Shown: positions 27,914-37,798 of the stretch, piece after piece
Position numbering within the stretch: the stretch's first letter is position 1
Layout: every line of letters starts with the position of its first letter
Assembly: GCA_965227445.1 (NCBI GenBank)
Contig: OZ245751.1
Span: 1,922,001-1,986,000 of the forward strand
Reading direction: 5' to 3'
Source of the DNA: DT-110 sp030148525
GTDB taxonomy: Bacteria > Bacteroidota > Bacteroidia > Chitinophagales > Saprospiraceae
Length of the DNA stretch: 64,000 bases
Translations under genes and position numbers: made by a program
The notes under the pieces: generated by a model
What the model was told of the DNA's origin: nothing
The model's database searches: none
Seen by the model: only the letters and a program-made list of their open reading frames with translations

Positions 27914-29419
27914 ATGAGAACTAAGCTAATTCATTGCGTTGTTTGGAGCTGTCTCATTTCCACGTCTGCGGGATTGAAGGCACAGAATATAGTGGATCCG
28001 GATGATCCTGCCAGTTGGATGGTTAATTCGGCTTCCCTTGCTAATTCGATGAATATCTACGCGGTGATCGATGTGGCCGGTGTGGAATCGATTGATGAAA
28101 ATGATGTGATTGGTGTTTTTATGGCAGGCACTAATGAAATTCTTGGAATAGCAAGCCCCGAATACGTTGTATCCCAGGATCGCTACATCGCCAATCTCTT
28201 CGTTTATTCCGATGAGGGAATGGGTGATCCGGATGGCTTGTCGATTCTGGTATACGATGCCAGTATTGATCGCGTATTGCCATCTACAACATCCTACACT
28301 TTCTCGGCCAACGGTATTATTGGCTCCTTCAGCGAGCCCGATACCATCGAAACGGTTAAGATCACCATTGCTATTAGTAAAGACGATGTACTATGTGAGG
28401 CGGATACCTTCGGTTGGGCCTCCGCGAATGTTTCTGGTACAGGGAAACCACCCTTTACGCTGACCTGGAGTACTGGTTCTGATCAGGATAGTATTTTTCA
28501 TTTGGGAGCTGGCAGGTACTACCTGACCGTTACAGACGATAACAGTTTTTCAGTGTTTGATAGTATTGATATCGTAAATACCAATCGCCCCATTTTGGTG
28601 CCGACCGTGGAAATAAACGGCAATTTACCGGTTTGCTCCGGTGAGCTTTTCTTCCTTATTGGTTCCTCCCAACATCCAGGAGCAAGCTTTAATTGGTATG
28701 ACTCCGGCAATGCCTTACTGGCTGAAGGTCGGGATATCTACGTAAGTCCGGGAATCACGGAATCCACTACTTGGTTTGCAGAGACAAATGAAAACGGATG
28801 TACATCTACCCGGGTTCCGGTCGAGATCACTATTCAGAAACCCAATGCTGATTTCCGTATTTCCCCCCAATCTAATATCCGGGAAGGCGAGGTAGTTCAG
28901 CTACGACCAACTGATGAACGTTATCCGTATACCTACCTCTGGCATTTTGGGGATGGTGGGTGGAGTACATTCATTATGCCCTATTACTTTTACAATAAAG
29001 CGGGTACCTATGATGTCAGCCTGGAAGTAACCGACAGAGCTGGGTGTAAAAACACCGTCGTCAAGGAATCTTTTGTGAATGTGATTCGTCTTGGGACCGG
29101 AGAACCCATTGCTGGTATACCCGATGAAGTCGTGGTTTTTGGTACGTCTCCCACCGGACTATCGGCCGCTGCCTACCCCAATCCGTTTCGGGATCATATT
29201 TGGATTCGTTTTGAAAATGTTAAGCCTCAGACCGTTGAGCTGAATATGGTGGATGCGATGGGGAGGGTAGTCCTTCACCAACGAGTAAATCTGGAAGCGG
29301 GAGTTACGACTCACCGGCTCCGGGTTGCTAATGGACAAATGCCACCAGGTCCCTATTTTCTGCAATGGCGGACTGACACATTGAGTAAGTCTATTTCTTT
29401 GATTCGCGTTGAACCTTAA
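27914..29419 (+). CDS. Short T9SS cargo protein: module + SprB + Ig-like + PKD + sorting domain
   Basis: 501 residues from ATG 27914; an in-frame TTG at 27908 is not needed. Signal peptide to about residue 24 (GLKAQ). Residues about 30-145 are the NDVIGVFMAGTNE module that also occurs twice in the giant upstream. Then one SprB-like repeat (LTWSTGSDQDSI, YYLTVTDD), an Ig-like domain (PVCSGELFFLIGSSQHPGAS), one PKD domain (WHFGDGGWST) and a T9SS type A sorting domain (AAYPNPFRDHIWIRF to the end). It is nearly identical at both ends to the 2209-residue paralogue downstream but has one central unit instead of eight. Likely secreted and surface-attached. Confidence 0.87.
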   Translation: MRTKLIHCVVWSCLISTSAGLKAQNIVDPDDPASWMVNSASLANSMNIYAVIDVAGVESIDENDVIGVFMAGTNEILGIASPEYVVSQDRYIANLFVYSDEGMGDPDGLSILVYDASIDRVLPSTTSYTFSANGIIGSFSEPDTIETVKITIAISKDDVLCEADTFGWASANVSGTGKPPFTLTWSTGSDQDSIFHLGAGRYYLTVTDDNSFSVFDSIDIVNTNRPILVPTVEINGNLPVCSGELFFLIGSSQHPGASFNWYDSGNALLAEGRDIYVSPGITESTTWFAETNENGCTSTRVPVEITIQKPNADFRISPQSNIREGEVVQLRPTDERYPYTYLWHFGDGGWSTFIMPYYFYNKAGTYDVSLEVTDRAGCKNTVVKESFVNVIRLGTGEPIAGIPDEVVVFGTSPTGLSAAAYPNPFRDHIWIRFENVKPQTVELNMVDAMGRVVLHQRVNLEAGVTTHRLRVANGQMPPGPYFLQWRTDTLSKSISLIRVEP

Positions 29420-29454
29420 TTCCGTTGGAGACGAAAAATAAGGTTCTTGTACAA

Positions 29455-29553
29455 TTGCCGGATGTTTTGATTGACATTTTTCCATACGGCTCATAACCCG
29501 GTCGACCTGATGGAAACTGTCATTGAGCAATCAACTAAACCGTACCGAAAAGA
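29455..29553 (+). pseudogene. Decayed copy of the 3' end of the 4217-residue gene
   Basis: The gap between the two tandem paralogues aligns with the last 100 bp of the giant gene plus its trailer. Shared blocks include CCGGATGT, ACTGTCATTGAGCAATCA (giant: ACGGTCATTAAACAATCA) and CTAAACCGTA, followed by the CTCTTTT and GAAAGATGTTTGTG leader that also precedes the 501-residue gene. In frame it reads LMETVIEQSTKP where the giant reads LVKTVIKQSPKP, and the stop TAG is TAC here. It is too short and frameshifted to be functional. It marks a tandem duplication that copied the junction between giant and paralogue. Confidence 0.75.
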
Positions 29554-29592
29554 GCATACCACTCTCTTTTCTAATTTGAAAGATGTTTGTGC

Positions 29593-32500
29593 ATGAGAAC
29601 TAATTTAGTGTATTGCCTTGGATGGTGTTTTCTCTTTTCCATGTCTGTGGGATTGAAGGCACAGAATATAGTGGATCCGACTGATCCTACCAGTTGGATG
29701 GTTAATTCGGCTTCCCTTGCTAATTCGATGAATATCTACGCGGTGATCGATGTGGCCGGAGTGGAATCCATTGATGAAAATGATGTGATCGGCATATTTG
29801 TAGCCGGCACGAACGAGATCCGGGGGGTGGCAAGCCCGGAGTATGTAGTGTCTCAGGATCGCTACATTGCCAATATATTTGTGTATTCGGATGAGGGAAT
29901 GGGTGATCCGGATGGCTTGTCGATTCTGGTATACGATGCCAGCATTGATCGGGTCCTGCCTTCCACTACCTTCTACACCTTCCTGGCTAACGATATTATT
30001 GGCTCTTTCAGTGAGCCCGACACCATCGAAACGGTCAAGATTGATATCGCTATTAGCAGAGACGATGTACTCTGCGAGGCTGATACCTTCGGCTGGGCCT
30101 CCGTAGATGTATCCGGAACCGGACAACCACCATATACCCTGGCCTGGAGCACTGGCTCTGATCAGGATAGTATTTTTCATTTGGGAGCTGGTCGCTACTA
30201 CCTGACCGTAACGGATGATAATGGTTTTTCGGAATTTGATAGTGTCGATATTGTGAATACCAATCGCCCTATACTGGCACCCACCGTTGCGGTGGCACCG
30301 GCTGATACGGTTTGCGAAGGACAGGATGTGTATCTGTTCGCCTCCAGCCTGGAGGTGGAAGCACCTGTCTACGAATGGTTTAATAATTTTGGCGACAGCC
30401 TGACCACCAACCCCTCCTGGTACGAGCCCGAAATTGCCACCTCAAAAGAATACGAAGTCCGAACGAATGTGCGCAATTGCCGATCGCCCTTTACTAGTTT
30501 TGATGTGACGGTTCTGCCAGCTCCTGAAGCCTCCTTTACGGTTAGTAATACCGTCGATAATACCTTCGACACCATCGTATTCACCCCGGATAGTATAGAG
30601 GCCGCCTGGACTTATTTCTGGAATTTCGGAGATGGAAACACTTCCACCGATGTCGTGGCTGAGCATGCCTATACCCAGGAGGGAAGTTTCCTTTCTTCTC
30701 TGGTGGTGACGACTCCCGATGGCTGTACTGATCGCGCCGTTCAGTATTTTGATATCAATCAGAAAGACCTCGATGTTGATTACACCTTTGACCGGCCGCT
30801 CTGCGCCAATGATACTACGGGATTCCTTTTTGCGCAAGCGCTAAATGGAACCGCTCCCTACGAATACCAGTGGGATACAGGTGATACCACCCAGGCCATT
30901 GAAAACCTGACACCGGGTGTGTATCGCTTGACAATCACGGATTTCGATGGCAACGAACTGATCACTGCTTTTAACTTATTTCCTTCCCGGCAGGCACTTG
31001 CTGTTCCCCGCGTGGAAGTAAACCAGGGGCGCTCCGTGTGTTATGGGGCGGATATCGTAATGACGGCAGCGCTGGATAATCCCAATGTCGTCTTTCGTTG
31101 GTATACGACGGAGGATGGTACAGAGCCATTATTTACCGGCGATCAATTACCCATTTTCAATATTGAGGAAGATCAAACCTTTTACGTGGAAGCGGTTTTA
31201 GGACCTTGTTTGTCCTCCGAACGAGCTCAACTCGATGTGGAAGTAACCCATCTCGACGCAACTTTTGATGCTAATATTCGCGACGGGAATACAAGTACAA
31301 CATTTACCTTCACACCACAGGACGGAACCGGGGTAGATGAATACAATTGGTCTTTCGGTGATGGAGAAACGTCGACTCTCGAGGCACCCACTCACACCTT
31401 CGATCTGCCGGGCGAATACCTGGTGGAGTTGACCGTACGCGGCAATACAGATTGCACGGACACTTATAGTGTTCCCATTCGCATATCGGATGATCTGGAT
31501 GTTGATTATACCTTTGATCGTCCGGTTTGTGCCGCTGATACCACTGGCTTTTTATTTGCTCAGGCTGTCAACGGTCGCGCTCCGTACACCTATTTATGGA
31601 GTACCGGCGACACTACCCAGACGATAGAGAATCTGGTGCCAGGAGCGTACGGGCTGACCATTACCGATGCCGATACCACCGTTCTGGAAACCTCTTTTGA
31701 TCTGTTTGCCAGTCAGCAGGAGTTGGCTATTCCCCGGGTGGAAGTGAACCAGGGTCGGGCCGTTTGCGCGGGTGAAGATATTGTAGTGACTGCCGGTTCG
31801 GATATTCCCGGAGTCACGTATGTGTGGTATGATTCACCGACTTCTACCGAACCATTATTCACCGGTGACCAACTCCAGATTAACAACATCGAGTTTGATC
31901 AGACCTATTACGTAGAGTCTACTATTGGCCCTTGCCGATCCTCCGAGCGGGCACGACTTGATATCGAAGTTGTGTATGTGAACGCAGCCTTCGTGGTAAA
32001 CCGGATTGCCGGGAATACCTCCACCGATTTTCGCTTTACCCCCCTGTACGGCCAAAATGTCTCGGGCTATCGATGGGACTTTGGCGATGGAGAAACCAGT
32101 ATCGAAAAAGAACCCAGACATACGTTCCGGGAAGTAGGGGAGTACTGGGTGGAACTACAGGTGCGCGGACAGACCAACTGCACCGACACCTACGTGGTAC
32201 CCATTCAGGTTTCCAATGATTTGCTGGCCAGTGTGGCTGGGGATGTAATTTTTTGTGAAGATGATCCTGCCGGGGAATTAACGGCCGAAGTAGCCAATGG
32301 CAGGCCTCCCTTTTCCTATTCCTGGAGTAATGGTGCCAAAACGCAAACCATTACCGGTTTGGAGCCCGGAAGCTACCTGGTCACCGTAACGGACCGCAAT
32401 AATAATCGGGCTACCGCAGAAGGTACGGTGGTGACCCGATATCCCGAGGGCATCCCGCGTCCGGTTGTTTCGGTCAACGGAGGGGAAACCATTTGTCCGG

Positions 32501-35500
32501 GTCAGGATGTGACTGTCTTGGCACAATTGCCGGGTGACCCGGAAGCGACTTTCGTCTGGTACGAGCCGGGCCGTGATGTGGTGCTGGGAGAGGGGCCACT
32601 TTTACTGCTGGAGGAGGTTTCACAATACCGCGAGGTGGAGGTTGTCACCCGAATCGGGGATTGTTATTCCGACCGGCGGGTAGTAAAAATCAATGTACCC
32701 GATGTAGACCTGTCCCTGGCAATCCCGGGAGGTATCATTAGCACTAATGACAGCCTCTTCCTGCAGGTAAGGGGGACTACCCCGGTGGAACGCATCAACT
32801 GGTCCTTCGGAGATGGAAGTGAATTGCCGGATGGAGCGGACCTGGTCCGCTATGCTTATTCTGTATCCGGCTTGTATACCGTTCGGGTGACCTGTCAGTT
32901 GACAAATGGATGTACGGTGGTCCTCGACCGAATCCTGCGGATTGTTGATCCAGGGTCCATGCAGGTAACCATGCAGTCGGTGTTCCCTACCTGTGCCGGA
33001 CAAGACGACGGCATGATTGTCGCTCAGGTTTCTGGCGGTCAGGCGCCGTATGATTTTCAGTGGAACACAGGTGAAGATGGAGCTATCGTGCAGGGACTAG
33101 CTGCCGGTACTTACGTGGTAACCGTCACCGATGCCCAGGGACTATCGAATTCGGGTCAGGTAACACTGCAAAACCAAATGAATGAGTTGCCGGCACCGGA
33201 GATCTCATCCTTGGCGGACGGTCCCTACTGCGCAGGCGATGACATCACCCTGACGGCTTTTTCTGACGCCAGCGGGGTGGATTACTACTGGCTGGATGGC
33301 GATAACCCAACGCAGGTACGATTTGTCGGAGAGCAAATCACACTGAACGATCAAAGGGGGGATGTTTCCTTCTTTGTGGAAACCCGTATGGGAGGATGTG
33401 TATCCGAAGAACGCACCTTTATTGAGCTAGAAGTTAACCGCCCGGTTGCCGATTTCACCATCTCCCAGGAGCCAGCCCTGGTGGGAACTGAGGTATCCTT
33501 TCAGGCCTTGCTACCTTCCGTAACGAACAGTTATTTCTGGGATTTTGGGGATGGGAATCAGGGCAGCGCCAGCCAAACTACTAATGTGTATTCTGACCCC
33601 GGAACGTACCAGGTCACCCTGGAAGTTGAAAGTGAAGCTGGCTGTCGTTCGCAACGAACCCGGGATTTGGAGGTCATTACTCCGAGTTCCTTTTTCGCGA
33701 CCTTTGCCGTGACGGATAACTCCTGTGCTGAGGATAGAGCGGGCCGTATTGAGGCTTCGGTTTTTAATGGAACAGCTCCTTATGCTTTTGCCTGGAGTAC
33801 CGGGCAGGATCAACCTACCATATCGGAGCTGGCTAATGGTTCCTACACTGTGACGATTACGGATGCGCGGGGCGAACAGATTCGGGAAACCGTAGTGGTG
33901 TCCAGCCGGGTATCCACCCTGGCAAATCCGGAGGTGATCAGTACCGCCGGTGAAGATGGTATCGTTTGTTCCGGTGCGGATGTAACCTTGTTTGGGGTGT
34001 CCAATCAGGGCGCAGATATCGACTTTTACTGGTATGATAGTCCGCAAGCAGGCACTTTATTGTCGGGCGAAAATGCCTTTGAACTGACCGATGTGCAAGA
34101 ATCAGTTACCCTTTTTGTCGAAACGGGTATTGATGAGTGCCGGTCCCAGGTGCGCACCGAAGTGTCGATCGATGTGGAAGATGCCAATCGTGGATTTACT
34201 GCCGACCGGAGAACTGTGAATTTGGATCAGGAGGTCAACTTCCAGCCGGTCCAGACCAGCCCCGGGAATACCTATGATTGGTATTTCGGAGACGGGGGGG
34301 TATCCAGCGAAGAATCACCCGTATATGCTTACGGAGTCGCCGGCACCTACGACGTTCAACTAATTGTACAATCAGCTTCGGGCTGTGTGGAAGGTGTCAG
34401 TGAGACGGCTTTCATTCAAGTGGTTGACGACGGTCAATTCTCACTTAGTTTACGTACTCAGGAACCATCCTGTCCCGGAATAGCTGATGGTGCGATTCAA
34501 CCCGAACTACTCAATGGCCTGGCGCCATTTACCTACCTCTGGAACACGGGGGCTACGTCAAGCAGCTTATCCGATGTCGAAGCAGGTACTTATGCACTCA
34601 CAGTTACTGATAGCGATGGCAATACGGCATCGGCAACAGTGGATCTCGAACCCGAAAACGACGTGCCGGCCCGGCCCACGATCTCCATTATTGGCGACAC
34701 CCTGCTGTGTGCTGGCGAATCAGTAACCTTGTTTGCAGCTACGAACGCGCCGGTACTTCGCTACCAGTGGTACAATCAATCCGGAGTACTCGTTGCGGTG
34801 GGATCATCGTTCACCATTGCGGAACCAGAGGATGGACAAGTGGTTGGATTAGTAACCCAAAACGGCGCTTGTCAGTCACCATTGGCCGAGCGTACCCTTT
34901 CGGTAGTGACACCAAATGCGAATTTTTCCTCCAATCCGGTGGGAGACGTTGTACTTGGCGAACCCGTTCAATTCACCCCGGAAGTAACTACGTATGCTGC
35001 TTACGAGTGGAGTTTTGGCGACGGTCTGGCCAGCGATCAGACCATGCCAGTCCATACCTACCAAAGTCTGGGTCGATTCGATGTAAGCCTACGGGTAACC
35101 GATGGGTTTGGCTGCTCGGCGGTATCCCAGCAGAATGATGCCATTCGGGTATTGGAAGAAAACAATATTGAGGTAACTGCAATATCAGATCATCTGAAAT
35201 GCGAGGGTGACCAGTCAGCTGGTATTTCCCTGCAGATAGCTTTCGGAGCTACTCCCTATTCGATTACGTGGGCAGACGGTGCCGAAGGAGCTACCCGTAC
35301 TGGTTTAACTCCCGGGTTTTATACTTATAGGGTAACCGATGCCCTTGGACAATTAGTAGTGGATAGCGTAGAGATCCGGCTTGAAGCGCAAACCATTGAC
35401 CCTCCCTCCGTGGAAGTGAACGGCGGTTTGCCGGTTTGCTCTGATGATCTGTTCTTCCTGATCGGTGCAAGTGAAAGCTCAGAAGCAAGTTTCAATTGGT

Positions 35501-36222
35501 ATGATTCAGACAATAACCTATTGGCCGCCGGTCGCGATATGTACGTGAGCACCGGAATTCCGGAATCAACAACCTGGTTTGTAGCATCTGATGAAGGAGG
35601 ATGCACCTCTGTCCAGGTTCCGGTCGAGATCGATATTCAGAAGCCGGAAGCGGATTTCCGCATTTCGCCCCAATCTAATATTCGGGAAGGAGACGTAGTT
35701 CAGTTGCGTCCACTGGATGAACGTACCACCTATACCTATCGCTGGGATTTTGGTGATGGTGGATGGAGTACTTTTATGACGCCGTATTACTTTTATAATA
35801 AAGCGGGTACCTACGACGTGAGCCTGGAAGTAACCGACGAAGACGGGTGTAAAAATACCGTCCTCAAGGAGTCCTTTGTGAATGTGATCCGCCTCGGGGC
35901 CGGAGAGCCCATTGCGGGAATGCCCGATGAGGTTGTCGTATTCGGTGCTTCTCCCTCCGACCTGGCAGCTGCGGCCTATCCCAACCCCTTCCGGGATAAT
36001 ATTTGGATCCGATTTGAAAATGACCATCCTCAGACCGTAGTGCTGGATTTGGTGGATGCCCTGGGTAAAGTAGTTGTTCACCAAGAGCTAGACCTGGACG
36101 CTGGGATTACGGCCCATCGCCTGCAGGTTAATAACGGAGAATTGACACCTGGGTTGTATTTCCTGCAATGGCGCGCTGGTGCCCAGCGAAAGTCAATATC
36201 TTTGATTCATGTTGAACCCTAA
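29593..36222 (+). CDS. Large SprB/PKD-repeat T9SS cargo protein (2209 residues)
   Basis: ATG at 29593 (an in-frame TTG lies 6 nt upstream). Signal peptide ends near GLKAQ. After the 110-residue NDVIG-type module (30-145), I count eight repeats of an SprB-like domain (xWSTG, then GxYxLTVTD), an Ig-like domain (VCxGxDI, WY) and a PKD domain (xWxFGDG), each unit about 257 residues, then a T9SS type A sorting domain (AAYPNPFRDNIWIRF). SprB-type repeats are known from the Flavobacterium gliding adhesin, so adhesion or gliding is plausible. N- and C-termini are almost the same as the 501-residue gene upstream. The lipoprotein gene follows after 5 nt. Confidence 0.88.
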   Translation: MRTNLVYCLGWCFLFSMSVGLKAQNIVDPTDPTSWMVNSASLANSMNIYAVIDVAGVESIDENDVIGIFVAGTNEIRGVASPEYVVSQDRYIANIFVYSDEGMGDPDGLSILVYDASIDRVLPSTTFYTFLANDIIGSFSEPDTIETVKIDIAISRDDVLCEADTFGWASVDVSGTGQPPYTLAWSTGSDQDSIFHLGAGRYYLTVTDDNGFSEFDSVDIVNTNRPILAPTVAVAPADTVCEGQDVYLFASSLEVEAPVYEWFNNFGDSLTTNPSWYEPEIATSKEYEVRTNVRNCRSPFTSFDVTVLPAPEASFTVSNTVDNTFDTIVFTPDSIEAAWTYFWNFGDGNTSTDVVAEHAYTQEGSFLSSLVVTTPDGCTDRAVQYFDINQKDLDVDYTFDRPLCANDTTGFLFAQALNGTAPYEYQWDTGDTTQAIENLTPGVYRLTITDFDGNELITAFNLFPSRQALAVPRVEVNQGRSVCYGADIVMTAALDNPNVVFRWYTTEDGTEPLFTGDQLPIFNIEEDQTFYVEAVLGPCLSSERAQLDVEVTHLDATFDANIRDGNTSTTFTFTPQDGTGVDEYNWSFGDGETSTLEAPTHTFDLPGEYLVELTVRGNTDCTDTYSVPIRISDDLDVDYTFDRPVCAADTTGFLFAQAVNGRAPYTYLWSTGDTTQTIENLVPGAYGLTITDADTTVLETSFDLFASQQELAIPRVEVNQGRAVCAGEDIVVTAGSDIPGVTYVWYDSPTSTEPLFTGDQLQINNIEFDQTYYVESTIGPCRSSERARLDIEVVYVNAAFVVNRIAGNTSTDFRFTPLYGQNVSGYRWDFGDGETSIEKEPRHTFREVGEYWVELQVRGQTNCTDTYVVPIQVSNDLLASVAGDVIFCEDDPAGELTAEVANGRPPFSYSWSNGAKTQTITGLEPGSYLVTVTDRNNNRATAEGTVVTRYPEGIPRPVVSVNGGETICPGQDVTVLAQLPGDPEATFVWYEPGRDVVLGEGPLLLLEEVSQYREVEVVTRIGDCYSDRRVVKINVPDVDLSLAIPGGIISTNDSLFLQVRGTTPVERINWSFGDGSELPDGADLVRYAYSVSGLYTVRVTCQLTNGCTVVLDRILRIVDPGSMQVTMQSVFPTCAGQDDGMIVAQVSGGQAPYDFQWNTGEDGAIVQGLAAGTYVVTVTDAQGLSNSGQVTLQNQMNELPAPEISSLADGPYCAGDDITLTAFSDASGVDYYWLDGDNPTQVRFVGEQITLNDQRGDVSFFVETRMGGCVSEERTFIELEVNRPVADFTISQEPALVGTEVSFQALLPSVTNSYFWDFGDGNQGSASQTTNVYSDPGTYQVTLEVESEAGCRSQRTRDLEVITPSSFFATFAVTDNSCAEDRAGRIEASVFNGTAPYAFAWSTGQDQPTISELANGSYTVTITDARGEQIRETVVVSSRVSTLANPEVISTAGEDGIVCSGADVTLFGVSNQGADIDFYWYDSPQAGTLLSGENAFELTDVQESVTLFVETGIDECRSQVRTEVSIDVEDANRGFTADRRTVNLDQEVNFQPVQTSPGNTYDWYFGDGGVSSEESPVYAYGVAGTYDVQLIVQSASGCVEGVSETAFIQVVDDGQFSLSLRTQEPSCPGIADGAIQPELLNGLAPFTYLWNTGATSSSLSDVEAGTYALTVTDSDGNTASATVDLEPENDVPARPTISIIGDTLLCAGESVTLFAATNAPVLRYQWYNQSGVLVAVGSSFTIAEPEDGQVVGLVTQNGACQSPLAERTLSVVTPNANFSSNPVGDVVLGEPVQFTPEVTTYAAYEWSFGDGLASDQTMPVHTYQSLGRFDVSLRVTDGFGCSAVSQQNDAIRVLEENNIEVTAISDHLKCEGDQSAGISLQIAFGATPYSITWADGAEGATRTGLTPGFYTYRVTDALGQLVVDSVEIRLEAQTIDPPSVEVNGGLPVCSDDLFFLIGASESSEASFNWYDSDNNLLAAGRDMYVSTGIPESTTWFVASDEGGCTSVQVPVEIDIQKPEADFRISPQSNIREGDVVQLRPLDERTTYTYRWDFGDGGWSTFMTPYYFYNKAGTYDVSLEVTDEDGCKNTVLKESFVNVIRLGAGEPIAGMPDEVVVFGASPSDLAAAAYPNPFRDNIWIRFENDHPQTVVLDLVDALGKVVVHQELDLDAGITAHRLQVNNGELTPGLYFLQWRAGAQRKSISLIHVEP

Positions 36223-36227
36223 TTCCG

Positions 36228-36941
36228 ATGAAGATGAAAAGTACGACCCTTTTACGTTTGCTGATGATCACTGGATTTCTCGTGGTCTTGGTCAGTTGCA
36301 AGAAAGAAAAATCGGGTCCCTCCGATGATGGGCAGTCCCCGATTTTCCTGGTGAAAAATGCCGCTGTGGAATTAGTGGATACCTTTAAAATGCGTATCGT
36401 GAAACAATACGATATACCTTTTTCGCTGGAGGATGAGGGCGAGATTCGCTTACGAGCGGAGGGACTCCGCGAGTCAGAGGGCCTGATTGATCTCGATGGT
36501 ATTTTGATTCAATCAGCGGAGTGGGTGACCGCTCAGCCAGTGGAAGGCATACTTACTTTCCGACCCCAAACTACCGGGCGTATCACTTTCGATTTGGTTG
36601 CCCGGGATGCGTTTGATAATGCCACTATTGTTCCGGTGGATTTTGAAGTTATTGGTAACTGGTTACCACAACCCGCTTTGTCGATGGAGGTGGTGGCCGA
36701 ATTGTCTCCTTACCATGTACAAATCGATGCCGGTGCGAGCTTTGACCGGGATGCCGACTACGGCGGCCAGATCACGGCCTACGAGTATACCATTGAAGGA
36801 TTCTATACCACAGAAACCATCCGCGCACAAATCGAATACATCTTTCCGGAAGCCGGAACGTACCGGGTTCGTTTGCGTGTAAAGGATAATGACGGAGAAT
36901 GGTCGGAGCCAGTTACCCAATCCATCGTACTCACTGATTAG
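36228..36941 (+). CDS. PKD-domain lipoprotein
   Basis: 237 residues, ATG start 5 nt after the stop of the 2209-residue gene. The N-terminus has a lipoprotein signal with lipobox LVSC (Cys at about 24), followed by KKEKSG. Residues about 150-235 form a PKD/Ig-like fold (IDAGASFDRDADYGGQITAYEYTIEG, then AGTYRVRLRVKDNDGEWS). The middle is beta-rich and unrecognised. Probably anchored in the periplasm or on the cell surface. Its position directly after a giant T9SS cargo gene suggests it is co-expressed and may bind or present that cargo; this is inference only. Confidence 0.8.
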   Translation: MKMKSTTLLRLLMITGFLVVLVSCKKEKSGPSDDGQSPIFLVKNAAVELVDTFKMRIVKQYDIPFSLEDEGEIRLRAEGLRESEGLIDLDGILIQSAEWVTAQPVEGILTFRPQTTGRITFDLVARDAFDNATIVPVDFEVIGNWLPQPALSMEVVAELSPYHVQIDAGASFDRDADYGGQITAYEYTIEGFYTTETIRAQIEYIFPEAGTYRVRLRVKDNDGEWSEPVTQSIVLTD

Positions 36942-36945
36942 TAGC

Positions 36946-37794
36946 ATGGAAATAAACAACAGAATACATCTGTTGTGGATTGGCAGTCATTTGTCCCTAA
37001 TGGAAAGGCTATGCCTGGCCTCCTATGTCACCCATGGATATTCCTGTTGGTTATGGACTTATGATAGTCGCTTGGCCGAACAAGTTGGGGGAGAAGTGAT
37101 TGTAAAAGATGCCGGAAAAATTATTCCCGAAAACCAGATTTTTCGCTACACGCACGGTAATGAATTTGGTCACGGAAAGGGTAGTTATGCCGGATTCTCC
37201 GATCTGTTCCGGTACAAGGTCCTCTACGAATATGGTGGCTGGTGGTCTGATTTTGATATCACCTGCCTCCGGCCACTACCCGAGGGTGAAGCCTACATCT
37301 TTCGCAAACACGATGTTTTACCCGTGGTAGGGAACCTTCTCAAAGTGCCTCCGGGCTCCCCTTTGATGCTTGCTTGTTACGAACGCACCCGCCAATTGGT
37401 TGGTGCCGGCAACCGCGACTGGCTCCTTCCGATTCGGATTTTGAATGAAGAGATCGAACGATTGGATTTACTGGCCTTTCGGCAAAACTTTACCAATCCC
37501 GACCGCTGGGAATACATTCGTTTCCATCGGTCCCATCGAGCAACACTGCCTGCCCATTGGCGGGCTTTTCATTGGATGAACGAGGAATGGCGTGCCCGGT
37601 CATTACCCAAGGATAAGGTTATCGCGGGAAGTACCTTACATGAGCTATGCCTTCGGTTTGATGTTTCTGTACCTGAGCTGCTTCCCTCACCCAGCCCGCT
37701 TGAACGCAGAATCGATTACCTCAAAATGAAATGGACCAGTCGGATTCCGCATCCGGTACGCCTGGTCTTGAAACGCTGGGTTTATCAGTTATGA
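36946..37794 (+). CDS. DXD-motif glycosyltransferase (GT32/capsular sugar transferase-like)
   Basis: 282 residues from the ATG at 36946, 4 nt after the lipoprotein stop (the open frame extends upstream into that gene and is not used). IHLLWIGSHLSLMERLCLAS at the N-terminus and YEYGGWWSDFDITCLRPL with the SDFD metal/nucleotide motif near residues 92-109 match the Gly_transf_sug/OCH1-like fold. No signal peptide, so cytosolic. It may glycosylate the surface proteins encoded just upstream or contribute to glycan synthesis. It ends at a perfect 29-bp hairpin shared with the convergent metalloprotease gene. Confidence 0.8.
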   Translation: MEINNRIHLLWIGSHLSLMERLCLASYVTHGYSCWLWTYDSRLAEQVGGEVIVKDAGKIIPENQIFRYTHGNEFGHGKGSYAGFSDLFRYKVLYEYGGWWSDFDITCLRPLPEGEAYIFRKHDVLPVVGNLLKVPPGSPLMLACYERTRQLVGAGNRDWLLPIRILNEEIERLDLLAFRQNFTNPDRWEYIRFHRSHRATLPAHWRAFHWMNEEWRARSLPKDKVIAGSTLHELCLRFDVSVPELLPSPSPLERRIDYLKMKWTSRIPHPVRLVLKRWVYQL

Positions 37795-37798
37795 GGTT

